DNA of 64,000 nt from Marivirga atlantica (GCF_016734805.1 NZ_JAERQG010000001.1:248001-312000); one strand, 5' to 3'; shown: positions 1-9,235, counted from the first letter of the stretch. Notes: generated from the sequence alone by a model not told the origin. Numbers and translations: made by a program.

Positions 1-303
1 GGCCGTTCCCCTATCTATTGAGTCCTGAACTAGACCAACATCGAGGTTTACATTATATCTTTTGGCTAAATTATCTCTAAACTCTAGTGCTTCCGGGAAG
101 TTATGACCTGTATCGATATGTAATAAAGGAAAAGGGATTTTTGCAGGCCAAAAAGCCTTCTGGGCTAAGTGCACCATTGTGATAGAATCCTTACCTCCAG
201 AAAAAAGTATGACTGGCTTCTCAAATTGAGCTGCTACTTCTCTAAAAATGTAGATTGCCTCTGCTTCAAGTTGATCAAGGTGTGATAAATTGTAAGATGA
301 CAT
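1..303 (-). CDS. cysD: Sulfate adenylyltransferase subunit 2 (CysD), N-terminal part, cut by window edge
   Basis: This is the first 101 codons of the ATP-sulfurylase small subunit, which adenylates sulfate to APS together with the GTPase CysN. The PP-loop SGGKDS lies at residues 35-40 and the family segment [10 protein letters not shown] at about 62-71; both are typical of PAPS-reductase/CysD-type N-type ATP pyrophosphatases. The frame is open to base 1, so the remaining roughly 200 residues, and probably cysN, lie outside. The start at 303 is one base from the stop of cysC, so the two are co-transcribed. CysD is favoured over CysH because of the conserved FPEALEFRD context. Confidence 0.93.
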   Translation of the reverse strand, partial: MSSYNLSHLDQLEAEAIYIFREVAAQFEKPVILFSGGKDSITMVHLAQKAFWPAKIPFPLLHIDTGHNFPEALEFRDNLAKRYNVNLDVGLVQDSIDRGTA

Positions 304-304
304 A

Positions 305-895
305 TTAATATTTTATTCTGTCTAAAATTTGTTGTACCAATATTTGATGGCTTTCTTCTAATGTTTGTTCTGCCGTATTAACAGTAATATCTGCACTTGT
401 TGGAGCTTCAAAAGGTGCAGATATACCAGTAAAATCTGGTATCTCCCCTTTTCTTGCTTTGGCATATAACCCTTTTACATCTCGTTGCTCGCAAACTTCC
501 AAAGGACATTCAATAAATACTTCCGTATAGCCTTCACCTATTATTTCTCGAGCCCTTTGACGTACTTTTTCAACCGGGCTTATGAAAGAGCAAATTGTTA
601 CTAAACCTGCATTCATAAATAATTTGGCAGTTTCAGCAGCTCTTCTGATATTTTCTTTTCTATCTTCCTCACTAAAAGTTAGGTTATTATTTAAACCAAC
701 TCTTAGGTTATCCCCGTCTAATAGCTGTGTTAAATATCCTTCTTCATGCAAGGTATTCTCTAGCGCTCTAGCTAGAGTACTCTTACCGGAACCTGATAGA
801 CCAACCATCCAAACCACTATGGCTCGCTGTTTAAGCAGTTTTTGCTTGTCTTCTCTAGAAAGAATGGTGTCAAAAATAGGATAAATATTCTCCAA
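305..895 (-). CDS. cysC: Adenylyl-sulfate kinase (APS kinase)
   Basis: It phosphorylates APS to PAPS, the donor for sulfate reduction and for sulfotransferases. The 196-aa length is normal for a stand-alone APS kinase. The Walker A motif GLSGSGKST is at residues 32-40, followed by the substrate motif DGDNLR at about 60-65 and the ENIRR helix. It is the first gene of a cysC-cysD operon with a one-base gap. A TAACTTTG box lies 17 bases upstream of the start. Because cysQ is divergent on the other side, this locus makes PAPS and also removes PAP. Confidence 0.95.
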   Translation of the reverse strand: MENIYPIFDTILSREDKQKLLKQRAIVVWMVGLSGSGKSTLARALENTLHEEGYLTQLLDGDNLRVGLNNNLTFSEEDRKENIRRAAETAKLFMNAGLVTICSFISPVEKVRQRAREIIGEGYTEVFIECPLEVCEQRDVKGLYAKARKGEIPDFTGISAPFEAPTSADITVNTAEQTLEESHQILVQQILDRIKY

Positions 896-911
896 AGTAT
901 TATTTTTTTGA

Positions 912-919
912 CAAAGTTA
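912..919 (-). promoter_or_regulatory. Possible -7 promoter box for cysC-cysD
   Basis: Read on the minus strand the bases are TAACTTTG, matching the Bacteroidota sigma-A -7 consensus TANNTTTG. The start would fall a few bases downstream, giving a leader of about 10-15 nt before cysC at 895. No convincing TTTG -33 box sits at the usual spacing, so the call is tentative. Confidence 0.35.
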
Positions 920-979
920 ACACTATCAAACTATTATAATAGAGCTCAGATATGTAATTTCGATTTAAAATAAAAATTA

Positions 980-1747
980 ATGGATCAAAGAGAACTTACC
1001 AGAGAAATAATGGCTATTGCAAAGAAAGCAGGTGAAGCCATAATGGACATTTATAATAATGCTGATTTAAGTAATGTAGTTGACTACAAAGCAGATGACA
1101 GCCCCCTTACCCTGGCAGATAAAGCATCTGAAAATGTAATAAAGCCAGAACTAGAAAGATTAGTCACAAAATATCCTATTCTCTCCGAAGAAGGTAGAAA
1201 TATTGCTTACGAAGAAAGAGAAGGCTGGACTAAATTTTGGTTAGTTGATCCTCTAGATGGAACAAAGGAGTTCATCAAAAGAAACGGCCAGTTTACTGTT
1301 AACATCGCACTTATTGATGAAAGCTATCCGGTTATGGGCGTAATTTACGTTCCAGCTACTGGTGTATTTTATATTGGAGACAATACGGGAGCAATGAAAG
1401 TTATTGACGGTGAAGAAATTGCAATTAAGGTCAACAATAAGTCCCAAGAAAGAATTGCCGTAAGAAGTGCTTCACATGCTTCGCCAGAAGAAGATGAATT
1501 ATTAAAAACCTACCAGGTAAAAGATAGTATCTCAGTCGGAAGTTCTTTAAAATTTTGTATGGTAGCTGAAGGACAAGCAGACATTTATTATAGACATGGG
1601 CCAACAATGGAATGGGATACTGGAGCTGGTCAGGCTATACTTGAAGCTGCTGGTGGAAAAGTGTTTAAAGGGAATACCGAAAAAGAAAGGTTTGATTACA
1701 ATAAAGAGAACCTCCTAAATGGTAGTTTCCTTTGTTTAGGTTTCTAG
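980..1747 (+). CDS. cysQ: 3'(2'),5'-bisphosphate nucleotidase CysQ
   Basis: This inositol-monophosphatase-fold enzyme hydrolyses PAP, the by-product of PAPS use, to AMP. The 255-aa protein carries the metal-binding motifs: SEEG around residues 69-72, DPLDGT at 90-95 and the C-terminal WDTGAGQAI, all expected for CysQ. The TKEFI sequence after DPLDGT is characteristic of CysQ rather than inositol monophosphatase. It is divergent from cysC and its 3' end overlaps the convergent glycosyl-phosphate transferase gene by four bases. A TAATTTCG sequence at 955-962 is a possible -7 element just upstream. Confidence 0.94.
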   Translation: MDQRELTREIMAIAKKAGEAIMDIYNNADLSNVVDYKADDSPLTLADKASENVIKPELERLVTKYPILSEEGRNIAYEEREGWTKFWLVDPLDGTKEFIKRNGQFTVNIALIDESYPVMGVIYVPATGVFYIGDNTGAMKVIDGEEIAIKVNNKSQERIAVRSASHASPEEDELLKTYQVKDSISVGSSLKFCMVAEGQADIYYRHGPTMEWDTGAGQAILEAAGGKVFKGNTEKERFDYNKENLLNGSFLCLGF

Positions 1748-2829
1748 TCTCTTCTAAACCTCTTGGAGATTTTCTGCTTTTTCCTGGCAACTGATTCTTT
1801 TACTAACTGATCGAGAGAAACACTCAGAATTACACAGGTAGCTATAACAATGGGAACTAGAAGATTATCTCCAAGAAAATCTAGTGCTAGTGCTAATAAT
1901 ATAATACCAATATTTACAGCAATTATGATAAGGGTTGTTCCAGAATGGCTAAAGCCTAATCGCATTAACAAATGATGAATATGAGTTTTATCGGGTGAAA
2001 AAGGAGACTTCTTTTTCAATGCTCTGGAAATAAATACTCGCAAAGTATCAAATAGAGGAATAATAATAACTGCTATTCCCACACCAACGGACGACTCAAT
2101 CCTAAATTGATTATCCAAAGGTAGGTGGAAATTATAATCTATAAACTTTATGGTGATTACAGAAAGTACCGAGCCTATCAATAGAGCTCCGGTATCTCCC
2201 ATGAAGATTCTTGAAGGTTGCCAATTGAAGTTTAGAAATGCAATTAGTGCACCTATAAAAGAAAAACATATGATAGAGTATTGCACTATACCAACCAAAA
2301 AGAAATAGATCCCAAAAAAGAAAAAGGCTATTATACCAATACTACTCGCTAAACCATCTAACCCATCGATTAAATTATAAGAATTAGTAATAACGATAAA
2401 AGTAAAGAGTGTTAACGTGACGCTGATGATATAGGGTAGCTGATCTATAGTGAAAAGGTTATAAAGAGAACTCAATCTAATATCTAGCAGAAATATTATC
2501 ATTGTAGATGCAAGCAACTGAGCAGCGAGCTTTACTAAAGGACGAACAGGAACCAGATCATCTCGAAGTCCGACCAAAAACATAACACCCATTGCTCCAA
2601 AAAGGAACTTGAATTTCTGAATATGCGGAAATGGCATCCAAATAGCGATTGCCAACATTACTCCAGAGAATATGGCTATTCCACCCATACTGGGTGTATC
2701 TCCCGTATGGATTTTTCTTCCTCCTGGCTTATCCATTATGTTTCTTCTCTTAAAAAACCCTATAACGAGAGGGGTTAAAAGGAAGCATAGAATAAAGGAA
2801 GTTATAAGGCTGGCTAGCGTTCGTGGCAT
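1744..2829 (-). CDS. WecA/MraY-type UDP-sugar:undecaprenyl-phosphate sugar-1-phosphate transferase
   Basis: A polytopic 361-aa membrane protein of the family that starts polyprenyl-linked glycan synthesis by moving a HexNAc-1-phosphate to undecaprenyl phosphate. Visible family motifs are DKPGGRKIHT near residue 33, the acidic GLRDD loop, NSYNLIDGLDGLA at about 149, FMGDTGA and the C-terminal HIHHLL, with about ten hydrophobic segments. It is the last gene of the glycan operon; its ATG shares one base with the stop of the preceding deacetylase gene. GlcNAc-1-P transfer is likely given the WecB-F set upstream, but sugar specificity is inferred. Confidence 0.9.
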   Translation of the reverse strand: MPRTLASLITSFILCFLLTPLVIGFFKRRNIMDKPGGRKIHTGDTPSMGGIAIFSGVMLAIAIWMPFPHIQKFKFLFGAMGVMFLVGLRDDLVPVRPLVKLAAQLLASTMIIFLLDIRLSSLYNLFTIDQLPYIISVTLTLFTFIVITNSYNLIDGLDGLASSIGIIAFFFFGIYFFLVGIVQYSIICFSFIGALIAFLNFNWQPSRIFMGDTGALLIGSVLSVITIKFIDYNFHLPLDNQFRIESSVGVGIAVIIIPLFDTLRVFISRALKKKSPFSPDKTHIHHLLMRLGFSHSGTTLIIIAVNIGIILLALALDFLGDNLLVPIVIATCVILSVSLDQLVKESVARKKQKISKRFRRD

Positions 2830-3692
2830 TAATTTAAATTAGATAAATCAACAATTTTGGCATTAACCCAATCAATTTGTGAGTTTGCCTCATTAAGATC
2901 AACAAATTTAAAGTCTTTTATTAACTTATCTAACTTTTTATATGCGCCCTTTAGTCCAACATATGACTTAAATTTTCTTACTCCATTCAATCCTGGAATA
3001 ATAGGTTGGTTAGGGTCAAAGTCTCTTGGGTGAAAATAGGTCATATTATAATTTCCTTTTGTAAAAAACTTCTTAATTACGGGATAAGGTAGAATTCTAA
3101 AATAGCCTCCACCAGAGAATATTAGTTTTTGGCCTAATGAGGCATAGTAATTAATTGGAAACTCCTTTAACTCAATGTTATTATATCTTAAAATAAATGG
3201 TTCAGGTGTTTTCAAAACTGGAATACCACCATGAGACCTCTCAGCAGGAAATATTGATGCATCATACTTTATACCATACTTATGTAATATTTCAAATGAC
3301 CACAAAGCATCCTTTGTAATTGAAAAACCAGGGGCTCTATAAGAGTCAACTTTTCGTCCTGCAGCCTGTTCAAGTTTATCTAAAGAAATACGTAAATCTT
3401 CTTCAAATTTCTCAGGAGTCATTTCGTATACAAGAGGGTGCAAATTTGAATGTGAACCAATATGATATCCTCTTTCTACAATTTGTTGTATTATTTTCGG
3501 ATATTTTTTTGCGATCCACCCTAAACAAAAGAAAGTTGCTTTTACATTATTCTCTTCCAAAAGCTGAAACAACTTGTTCATGTTTTCATAAATTCTAGAC
3601 GGGTACTTGCTCCAATCGGATTCTGTTCTGGTGGATTCATTGTCTAAGATGTGAAACCATTCTTCTATATCGAATGTAAGAATGTTCATCAA
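2829..3692 (-). CDS. Polysaccharide deacetylase family protein (NodB homology, DUF3473-like)
   Basis: A 287-aa carbohydrate esterase 4-type protein without an obvious signal peptide. The start TFDIEEWFH is the variant first motif found in exopolysaccharide-locus deacetylases. It is followed by HSNLHP (metal histidines), YRAPGFSI and a late HPRDFDP segment, the hallmark of the DUF3473 C-terminal extension. It probably removes an acyl group from an N-acylated sugar in the glycan or its lipid intermediate. It overlaps the formyltransferase stop by four bases, so the two are translationally coupled. Either of the two initial Met codons could start. Confidence 0.88.
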   Translation of the reverse strand: MMNILTFDIEEWFHILDNESTRTESDWSKYPSRIYENMNKLFQLLEENNVKATFFCLGWIAKKYPKIIQQIVERGYHIGSHSNLHPLVYEMTPEKFEEDLRISLDKLEQAAGRKVDSYRAPGFSITKDALWSFEILHKYGIKYDASIFPAERSHGGIPVLKTPEPFILRYNNIELKEFPINYYASLGQKLIFSGGGYFRILPYPVIKKFFTKGNYNMTYFHPRDFDPNQPIIPGLNGVRKFKSYVGLKGAYKKLDKLIKDFKFVDLNEANSQIDWVNAKIVDLSNLN

Positions 3693-4453
3693 TAGAATTT
3701 CTTTCCTGCTTTTTTAAATTCTTTCACATCATTTTTAGTGGGAAATGAAAAATATGTCATCCTTTCCTGAGGATTAGGAATTACTTTTACAGCATCTTCT
3801 TTAATAGCAACAAGAGCCTCCTTAATTGCATCCATTCCCAACCTTTTTGTATAATTTATTAACTCCTTCTGTGTCATATCACCAATTACAACTTCCTTCT
3901 GAACAATTATTGGACCACTATCTATACCTTCATCTACGAAGAAAACCGACACTCCTGTTTTTTCCTCTTCATTTTTCAGAACCCAAAAAGATGGCATTAA
4001 TCCTCGATATTTAGGTAATAAAGCGGTATGCAGATTTATACAACCTTTAGGTGCTAATTCAATGAGTGGTTTCTTAAATATTTGATTCCCAGCAATTGAA
4101 ACTAATACATCTGGTTCAAAACTATTAATAATTTTTAAGGATTCAGGGTTGTTAATTGCCTTTTCAAGCTCAATGATGGGTATATTACGTTTATTTAGGA
4201 CTTTCCTAATTTTTGTCTCAGGACTAAATCTATTTTTAATAAACGAAAATCCATAATTTATTACGAAAGCTATACCGAAAATTTTCCAGGTTTTTTTTAA
4301 TTTCTGGAAAAACGATTCTTTTTTACCAAATGGAGAAACATCGAAAAGTACACAGGCAGGAACCTCTATATCTTTAGGTAATTGATCAAGTAAATAATCT
4401 ATATTTTTTGCCAAATAGAATGGATCATCCTGTGTTATTATCACAACTTTCAT
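3689..4453 (-). CDS. Formyltransferase-family protein, probably acting on a sugar
   Basis: A 254-aa protein of the methionyl-tRNA/GART formyltransferase fold. The catalytic triad is visible as N140, H142 (in INLHTALLPKYRG) and D178 (GIDSG). It lacks the OB-like C-terminal domain of Fmt, and it sits inside a glycan operon, so N-formylation of a nucleotide- or lipid-linked amino sugar is more likely than tRNA modification (inference). It is coupled by four-base overlaps to the deacetylase downstream and the glycosyltransferase subunit upstream. The substrate cannot be read from the sequence. Confidence 0.82.
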   Translation of the reverse strand: MKVVIITQDDPFYLAKNIDYLLDQLPKDIEVPACVLFDVSPFGKKESFFQKLKKTWKIFGIAFVINYGFSFIKNRFSPETKIRKVLNKRNIPIIELEKAINNPESLKIINSFEPDVLVSIAGNQIFKKPLIELAPKGCINLHTALLPKYRGLMPSFWVLKNEEEKTGVSVFFVDEGIDSGPIIVQKEVVIGDMTQKELINYTKRLGMDAIKEALVAIKEDAVKVIPNPQERMTYFSFPTKNDVKEFKKAGKKFY

Positions 4454-4917
4454 CTATTATAATATTTCATTATTAATCTATTGATATCTTTTGCTAATAA
4501 TAACTCCTCATCTTTTGAGTATACTCTAGTTTTGAAAAAGAGGGCTCTTTTAATGAGCTTCTCCAAATCATTTAAATTATACGCAACTAGTCCAAAGTTA
4601 TTAGTTTCAACAAATTTACACAATTCTAACTGATGATCTTCTCTTCTATCTAAATTGGGAACTATCAGAACTTTTTTTCCTAGTTCTAAAAGTCTATAAA
4701 CTGTACCAGCTCCAGAGTGGCAAATGATAAGGTCTGAATTACTATAAAAACTATTAATGTCATCAGTAAAAGAGAAGTAGTTCATATTTGATGGCTCATA
4801 AGATCCATTTGAAATTTGAGCGATAAACTCAGTATCAACGAAATTTCGGGTTAATTTATCACATGTCTTAATTAAGTCATCAAAAGGAGTTGTTCCTACA
4901 GTAATAAAAAATCTCAT
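4450..4917 (-). CDS. Alg13/PssE-like glycosyltransferase catalytic subunit
   Basis: A 155-aa protein equal to the C-terminal half of a GT-B MurG/GT28-like enzyme. It starts MRFFITVGTTPFDDLI and contains the UDP-sugar-binding region CHSGAGTVYRLLELGK with downstream PNLDRREDHQLE. In two-subunit systems such as PssE/PssD, Cps14G/Cps14F and Alg13/Alg14, this half binds the sugar nucleotide. The neighbouring gene supplies the membrane-anchored partner, and the two overlap by four bases, supporting a heterodimer. The donor sugar is not predictable. Confidence 0.86.
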   Translation of the reverse strand: MRFFITVGTTPFDDLIKTCDKLTRNFVDTEFIAQISNGSYEPSNMNYFSFTDDINSFYSNSDLIICHSGAGTVYRLLELGKKVLIVPNLDRREDHQLELCKFVETNNFGLVAYNLNDLEKLIKRALFFKTRVYSKDEELLLAKDINRLIMKYYNR

Positions 4918-5405
4918 AATCTTGATTTATAAATAGCCTTTGGATAGACAGATTTTAAACTCTCGTTTTGAATATAAAAATAATCTGAAAATAGATATGC
5001 TAGTTTTCCAGATAAAGATTTACTATAAAAACGTGACCAAGTTTCAATATAAATAATTCTGACACCCATTAATTTAGAAATAAGTGAAATTATAACACCT
5101 ATTAAAGGTCCTGTCGAAATTACCAATTTGACTTTATACTTATGATTAATTCTGATCGCAGTTAATACTGCTTTAATTATCGAAATAGGTAGTTTATAGA
5201 TTTCCTTAAAACTTTTCTTAAACAATGGTGTACTTATAAAATAGACTTCTTTTGTAATTGGCTTTCTAACATCTACATTACATACAGAAATCATAGTTGG
5301 CTTCAATGAATCAGGAATTAAATCATCTAACTGATAATTCAACCTTATCATTTGTTCATTATGCCCCCCGCCACCATACGCGAGTATAATTGCATCCTTT
5401 TTCAT
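4914..5405 (-). CDS. Alg14/PssD-like membrane-anchoring glycosyltransferase subunit
   Basis: A 163-aa acceptor-binding partner of the Alg13-like protein. The N-terminal glycine-rich GGGGHNEQMIRL at residues 11-22 matches the Alg14/PssD GGHT-type loop. A hydrophobic stretch around VKLVISTGPLIGVIISLISKLMG is a probable monotopic membrane anchor. The gene ends with a four-base overlap into the catalytic subunit and begins directly after the GT4 gene stop. Together they should add one hexose or hexuronate to the lipid-linked glycan. Confidence 0.85.
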   Translation of the reverse strand: MKKDAIILAYGGGGHNEQMIRLNYQLDDLIPDSLKPTMISVCNVDVRKPITKEVYFISTPLFKKSFKEIYKLPISIIKAVLTAIRINHKYKVKLVISTGPLIGVIISLISKLMGVRIIYIETWSRFYSKSLSGKLAYLFSDYFYIQNESLKSVYPKAIYKSRL

Positions 5406-6590
5406 TTAAAGGTTTTTATAAATTGAATAATATTTTTCAGCATTACTAGTCCAATTTTTATTTTTTAGTACAAAATTATAGCCATTATCAATTCGTTTCA
5501 TTCTTTCTTTAGCTGAACTATTTAGAACTTTCACCAAAGTGTTTTTTAAGCTTTCCTTATCATCAGCTGAAAAATTATAAACTATATCATCTTGAGATAT
5601 AAGCTGTTTCATGCCACCCACGTCACTCACCAAAAGTAACTTCCTATAAGCTAGTGCTTCTAAGGGTTTTAATGGAGTAACCATATCGCTTAATTTTGAC
5701 TTTTTCCTAGGGTTAACAATAACATCAACCTGTCTATATGCTAGATGAATATCAACTGGACTTATTGAACCCATTAGAGAAACATTATTCAAATTTAACT
5801 TTATTAACATCTTCTTTAAACTATCTTCATATACCCCTGTACCAAAAAGTTTAATTTTGATTTCTATACCGATTTTTTTCAGGTCGTACGCTGCTTGAAG
5901 AAGTAAATCAAGTCCTTCGATTGGACTCAAGGTCCCTATGTATCCAAAAGTTAATTCTCCTGAGATATTTAAACTTGCCTGTTTTATCTGATTAAAATTA
6001 ACAGCATTAGGTACGATATAAATTTCTTTTTTCAGATTGCTTCGATCTATCAGTTCCCTTCTCAGATTTTCATTAATACAAATTACACTATTTGAGACTT
6101 TAAGACTTATGTTTTCTAACCAAACAAAAATCCGAGTTAAGAATGGTCGAGATAGCCTTCCTCTTTCTTCCCACAAAGATCTTACCTCATAAACAACAGG
6201 CTTTCCTAGGTATAGGCCAGCCATCTTTGATGATATAGCACAGAAAAACATAGCATGTGCATGGATGACATCAATTTCTTCAAGCTTTGATACTTTAATA
6301 ATCCTGAAGGTAAATAAGAATATCCTCAAGAATTTTTTTAGAAGAACAATGGGGTTTTTTCTAATGTTTTCTGAGGCAGTTTCATTTTTATTTCCAAGAT
6401 ACCGATAAGTTTTTACTCCGTTAATAATATCTAATTTACTCTCTCCGCTTTGAAACGGAGAAGTAAGCACCACCGGGTGAATATTTACACTGTTTAGTTG
6501 ACTATCTAATATATCTCTAGATCTAATAGTAGATCCCGAAATTATAGGCAAGGATTCGTATAGCACATGCAATACTCTTACTTTAGACAC
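5406..6590 (-). CDS. Glycosyltransferase family 4 protein
   Basis: A 394-aa GT-B enzyme. The N-terminal half shows the acceptor domain with GSTIRSRDI and HAHAMFF. The C-terminal half has FGYIGTLSPIEGLDLLLQA and the retaining-GT acidic region with TPLKPLEALAYRK and SDVGG, as expected for GT4. It is probably the transferase that adds one residue of the repeat unit. It could substitute for the ManNAcA transferase WecG, which was not recognised here, but that assignment is only a guess from pathway need. Upstream is a 30-base gap to the ligase-like gene. Confidence 0.88.
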   Translation of the reverse strand: MSKVRVLHVLYESLPIISGSTIRSRDILDSQLNSVNIHPVVLTSPFQSGESKLDIINGVKTYRYLGNKNETASENIRKNPIVLLKKFLRIFLFTFRIIKVSKLEEIDVIHAHAMFFCAISSKMAGLYLGKPVVYEVRSLWEERGRLSRPFLTRIFVWLENISLKVSNSVICINENLRRELIDRSNLKKEIYIVPNAVNFNQIKQASLNISGELTFGYIGTLSPIEGLDLLLQAAYDLKKIGIEIKIKLFGTGVYEDSLKKMLIKLNLNNVSLMGSISPVDIHLAYRQVDVIVNPRKKSKLSDMVTPLKPLEALAYRKLLLVSDVGGMKQLISQDDIVYNFSADDKESLKNTLVKVLNSSAKERMKRIDNGYNFVLKNKNWTSNAEKYYSIYKNL

Positions 6591-6620
6591 AATTGCTAAG
6601 ATTTATAAGTGAATAATTAC

Positions 6621-7907
6621 TTAAATATTTAAAACTTTACTTTGAGACTTATTACTGAAAAACGTTCTTTTCGAGAAATTTGCAATTAAAAGAGAGTTAA
6701 AAAGTGCAAAGAATACTATACCCTTCTGTCTTAACAGTGTCGATTCCACCAAAGAAGTAAAGAAAAAAACAAATATGAAAGAGACAAAAATCCAATCTTT
6801 ACTACTTAATGCTAGTTTCAGCGGTAAAACTATGCATAATAAAAAACAAAACACCCCAAGTAATCCGTTGGCAATGAAAAATTGAATAAATTGATTATGC
6901 GCATTATATTTATATTTAATAGCCTTACTTAAACCCTCCTTTTCATAAAATCTTAAAACATGTTTTTTTGTTGCTCCGGTTCCATACCCCAAAATTACAT
7001 TCCCGTCAAAATTATTTATTATTGCCTTCCATTGATTTAATCGGCCTTCTTTGATCCTAACCTCACCTTTCTCAATATTCACAGCATACTCAAACACTCT
7101 TTTCTTGAAATAAGACATATTATTAATTGCAATAATTATAAGAGAAAAAACCAAAATAACTCCAAAAATCGGTCTAATTGATTTTTGAATAACAGCCTTA
7201 TTAACGAAATAAAAAAATGAAAATATTAGAATAATAATGACTCCAATCTTAGAATTTAAATGAAGAATAAATCCAAAAAATATAACCACAATGAATAAAA
7301 GATAATATATTAAAGCTCCACTTAGAATTTTGCGATCAATAAGATAAATAATCGTACTCATTGAGAAAATTAAATACATAACAAAGTAATTACCACTTAC
7401 ATCGAAGAATTGAATGAGTTGATTGTGGGAATAAGCCCAATGAAAAATGTAGGAAAACCTCCTTCCTGATTGGAAGTTATCAATAATAACATAACTCCAA
7501 GAAGAAATAATTACTACCAAACAAGAAACAATAAGTACCAAAATAATTCTTGTTAGAAATCTTAAGTTTGATTTCTTTTTATCTGGAATTATTGCCAGTG
7601 GAAATATAATTAGTGTTAGACTTCTTTCTAAAACGGCCAGAGCAGATTCTTTTTCATCAGAATAGAAAAGTCCTATAAGCTGCACCAAGAATAAAGAAGA
7701 GAAAACTAAGATCCATTTTCTATTTTGTCTAAAATTAAAGTCTTTTTTTCCATTAAAGTATTCATAAAGACTAACAAGGGTGAATAAAATAATAAATAAA
7801 CCATTTGCCCGAACATTTAACGGTAATGTAAAAACGATGGCGTAAACCAAAAGATTGGATACGCTAATATTAGCATAAAATTTAATTTTAGTTGACAATC
7901 TCTTCAT
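6621..7907 (-). CDS. O-antigen ligase/polymerase family membrane protein (Wzy_C type)
   Basis: A 428-aa protein with about eleven hydrophobic segments and a large loop. In that loop GYGTGATKK precedes AHNQFIQFFIANGLLG, the pattern of the Wzy_C/WaaL family, in which the HNxxLQ-like element is functionally important. It either polymerises the undecaprenyl-linked repeat or ligates the chain to its acceptor. A second polymerase candidate lies immediately upstream in transcription, so this copy may be the ligase. Very AT-rich, like its neighbour. Confidence 0.82.
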   Translation of the reverse strand: MKRLSTKIKFYANISVSNLLVYAIVFTLPLNVRANGLFIILFTLVSLYEYFNGKKDFNFRQNRKWILVFSSLFLVQLIGLFYSDEKESALAVLERSLTLIIFPLAIIPDKKKSNLRFLTRIILVLIVSCLVVIISSWSYVIIDNFQSGRRFSYIFHWAYSHNQLIQFFDVSGNYFVMYLIFSMSTIIYLIDRKILSGALIYYLLFIVVIFFGFILHLNSKIGVIIILIFSFFYFVNKAVIQKSIRPIFGVILVFSLIIIAINNMSYFKKRVFEYAVNIEKGEVRIKEGRLNQWKAIINNFDGNVILGYGTGATKKHVLRFYEKEGLSKAIKYKYNAHNQFIQFFIANGLLGVFCFLLCIVLPLKLALSSKDWIFVSFIFVFFFTSLVESTLLRQKGIVFFALFNSLLIANFSKRTFFSNKSQSKVLNI

Positions 7908-7973
7908 ATTACAGAGTTTTTTAATGCAAAACTGAAAGTCTATACTTTAAAGATAGTCTCGCAATAAATAATT

Positions 7974-9206
7974 TTAAATGTATTTCCTATAGACTAATGC
8001 AGGACTCAATAAAAAGACCAAAAAAGATGATTGATAAATGAATGCCGTGGTCAAACCTATAATTGAAAAATACAATAGTAAAAGATTACATAGTGACCTT
8101 CTTTGAAAAAGAAATTTGTAATAGTTTATTAAATAAAAATAGATTAAAATGCTCGATAAACCGAATTTTATAAATAATGTAAAATATAAGTTGTCCACAT
8201 AGGCATTGTAATCGTTGATATTATCTCTATAACTAAACCATGGTATATAAATGGACTTACCAAAACCCTTACCAAAAACCCAATAGTAACTCTTATCCCA
8301 GTCATTGAATTCAAGAAACACTGGCTCAAAACGCGAGCTTAACTTTTTAACAACAACCTCCTTGTCAAATAAAGTTTTAAATCTACCTATAATATTTTGA
8401 TCTGTAGAAAAGACAAACAAGAGCGAAGTGAAAAGAATTATAATAGAAAACACCATCCCATATTTTAGAAACTTCATTAAACCTAGACGCCACAAATAAA
8501 GAATAGCTATTACAAATAATATAATTAACGTAGTTCGATTACCGCTATAAAAAATCGGCAAAACAACACTTAAAAACTCAACCCACGAGATGTTTCTTTT
8601 AAAAGAAATTTTATAAATCATAAAAACTATCAAAAATGGGAGGCTTAAATCACTATATCTAGCTACATCATTAACTAAGTAAAACTTATCATTACTAATT
8701 AAATAAGAAAGACCATATTGATAATTTAAAAAAAACAAGAATGAGTCAATTACTAGATTAATAATGAGAAGCCTTTTCCATAGTTTGCTTTCAAAGAACC
8801 CACTCAAATACTCTTTGCACGTATAATAGAATATAATTCCAAAAAAAAACAATGATACAACCTTTAAATCAATAAGCACATGAATAATACTCTTTGACTC
8901 AATTAATAATCCATAGATTAAAAAAATTAAGGTAAAAGAAGATAGGTAAAAAATATTCTTTACAGAGAACCACTTCAGCTTCCCCCGAATAAATTTTTTA
9001 TGAAAATAAATTAGGGTTGGCCCAATCATAAAAAAATACCATGCGAAAAACTGATATTTAAAATAATATTGAACAAAAAAGGAAGAGGAAGGGAAGATAA
9101 AGAGAGTAGTAATAAAAGTAATGGAAGCAAATGATCTATATTTTGGCTCGATAAACAATAATCCGAGAAAAATAAAATAAATACATAAAATTATGAAAAT
9201 TATCAT
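7974..9206 (-). CDS. Putative polysaccharide polymerase (Wzy-like membrane protein)
   Basis: A 410-aa polytopic protein with about ten to twelve membrane segments and a conserved-looking SGNRTTLI element after the mid region, seen in O-antigen polymerase-like and EpsG-like proteins. Wzy proteins share little sequence, so the call rests on topology, length and position next to the flippase and WecF-like genes, where wzyE stands in the enterobacterial cluster. It is among the most AT-rich genes in the window. A 66-base gap separates it from the ligase-like gene. Confidence 0.7.
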   Translation of the reverse strand: MIIFIILCIYFIFLGLLFIEPKYRSFASITFITTLFIFPSSSFFVQYYFKYQFFAWYFFMIGPTLIYFHKKFIRGKLKWFSVKNIFYLSSFTLIFLIYGLLIESKSIIHVLIDLKVVSLFFFGIIFYYTCKEYLSGFFESKLWKRLLIINLVIDSFLFFLNYQYGLSYLISNDKFYLVNDVARYSDLSLPFLIVFMIYKISFKRNISWVEFLSVVLPIFYSGNRTTLIILFVIAILYLWRLGLMKFLKYGMVFSIIILFTSLLFVFSTDQNIIGRFKTLFDKEVVVKKLSSRFEPVFLEFNDWDKSYYWVFGKGFGKSIYIPWFSYRDNINDYNAYVDNLYFTLFIKFGLSSILIYFYLINYYKFLFQRRSLCNLLLLYFSIIGLTTAFIYQSSFLVFLLSPALVYRKYI

Positions 9207-9235
9207 GTGCTTTTACTTATAGATGATTGAAAGTA

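Noticed and set aside
582-884. 100-codon open frame on the plus strand opposite cysC
   Set aside because: It is a shadow of cysC with no recognisable motif; many similar antisense frames in the window were dropped for the same reason.
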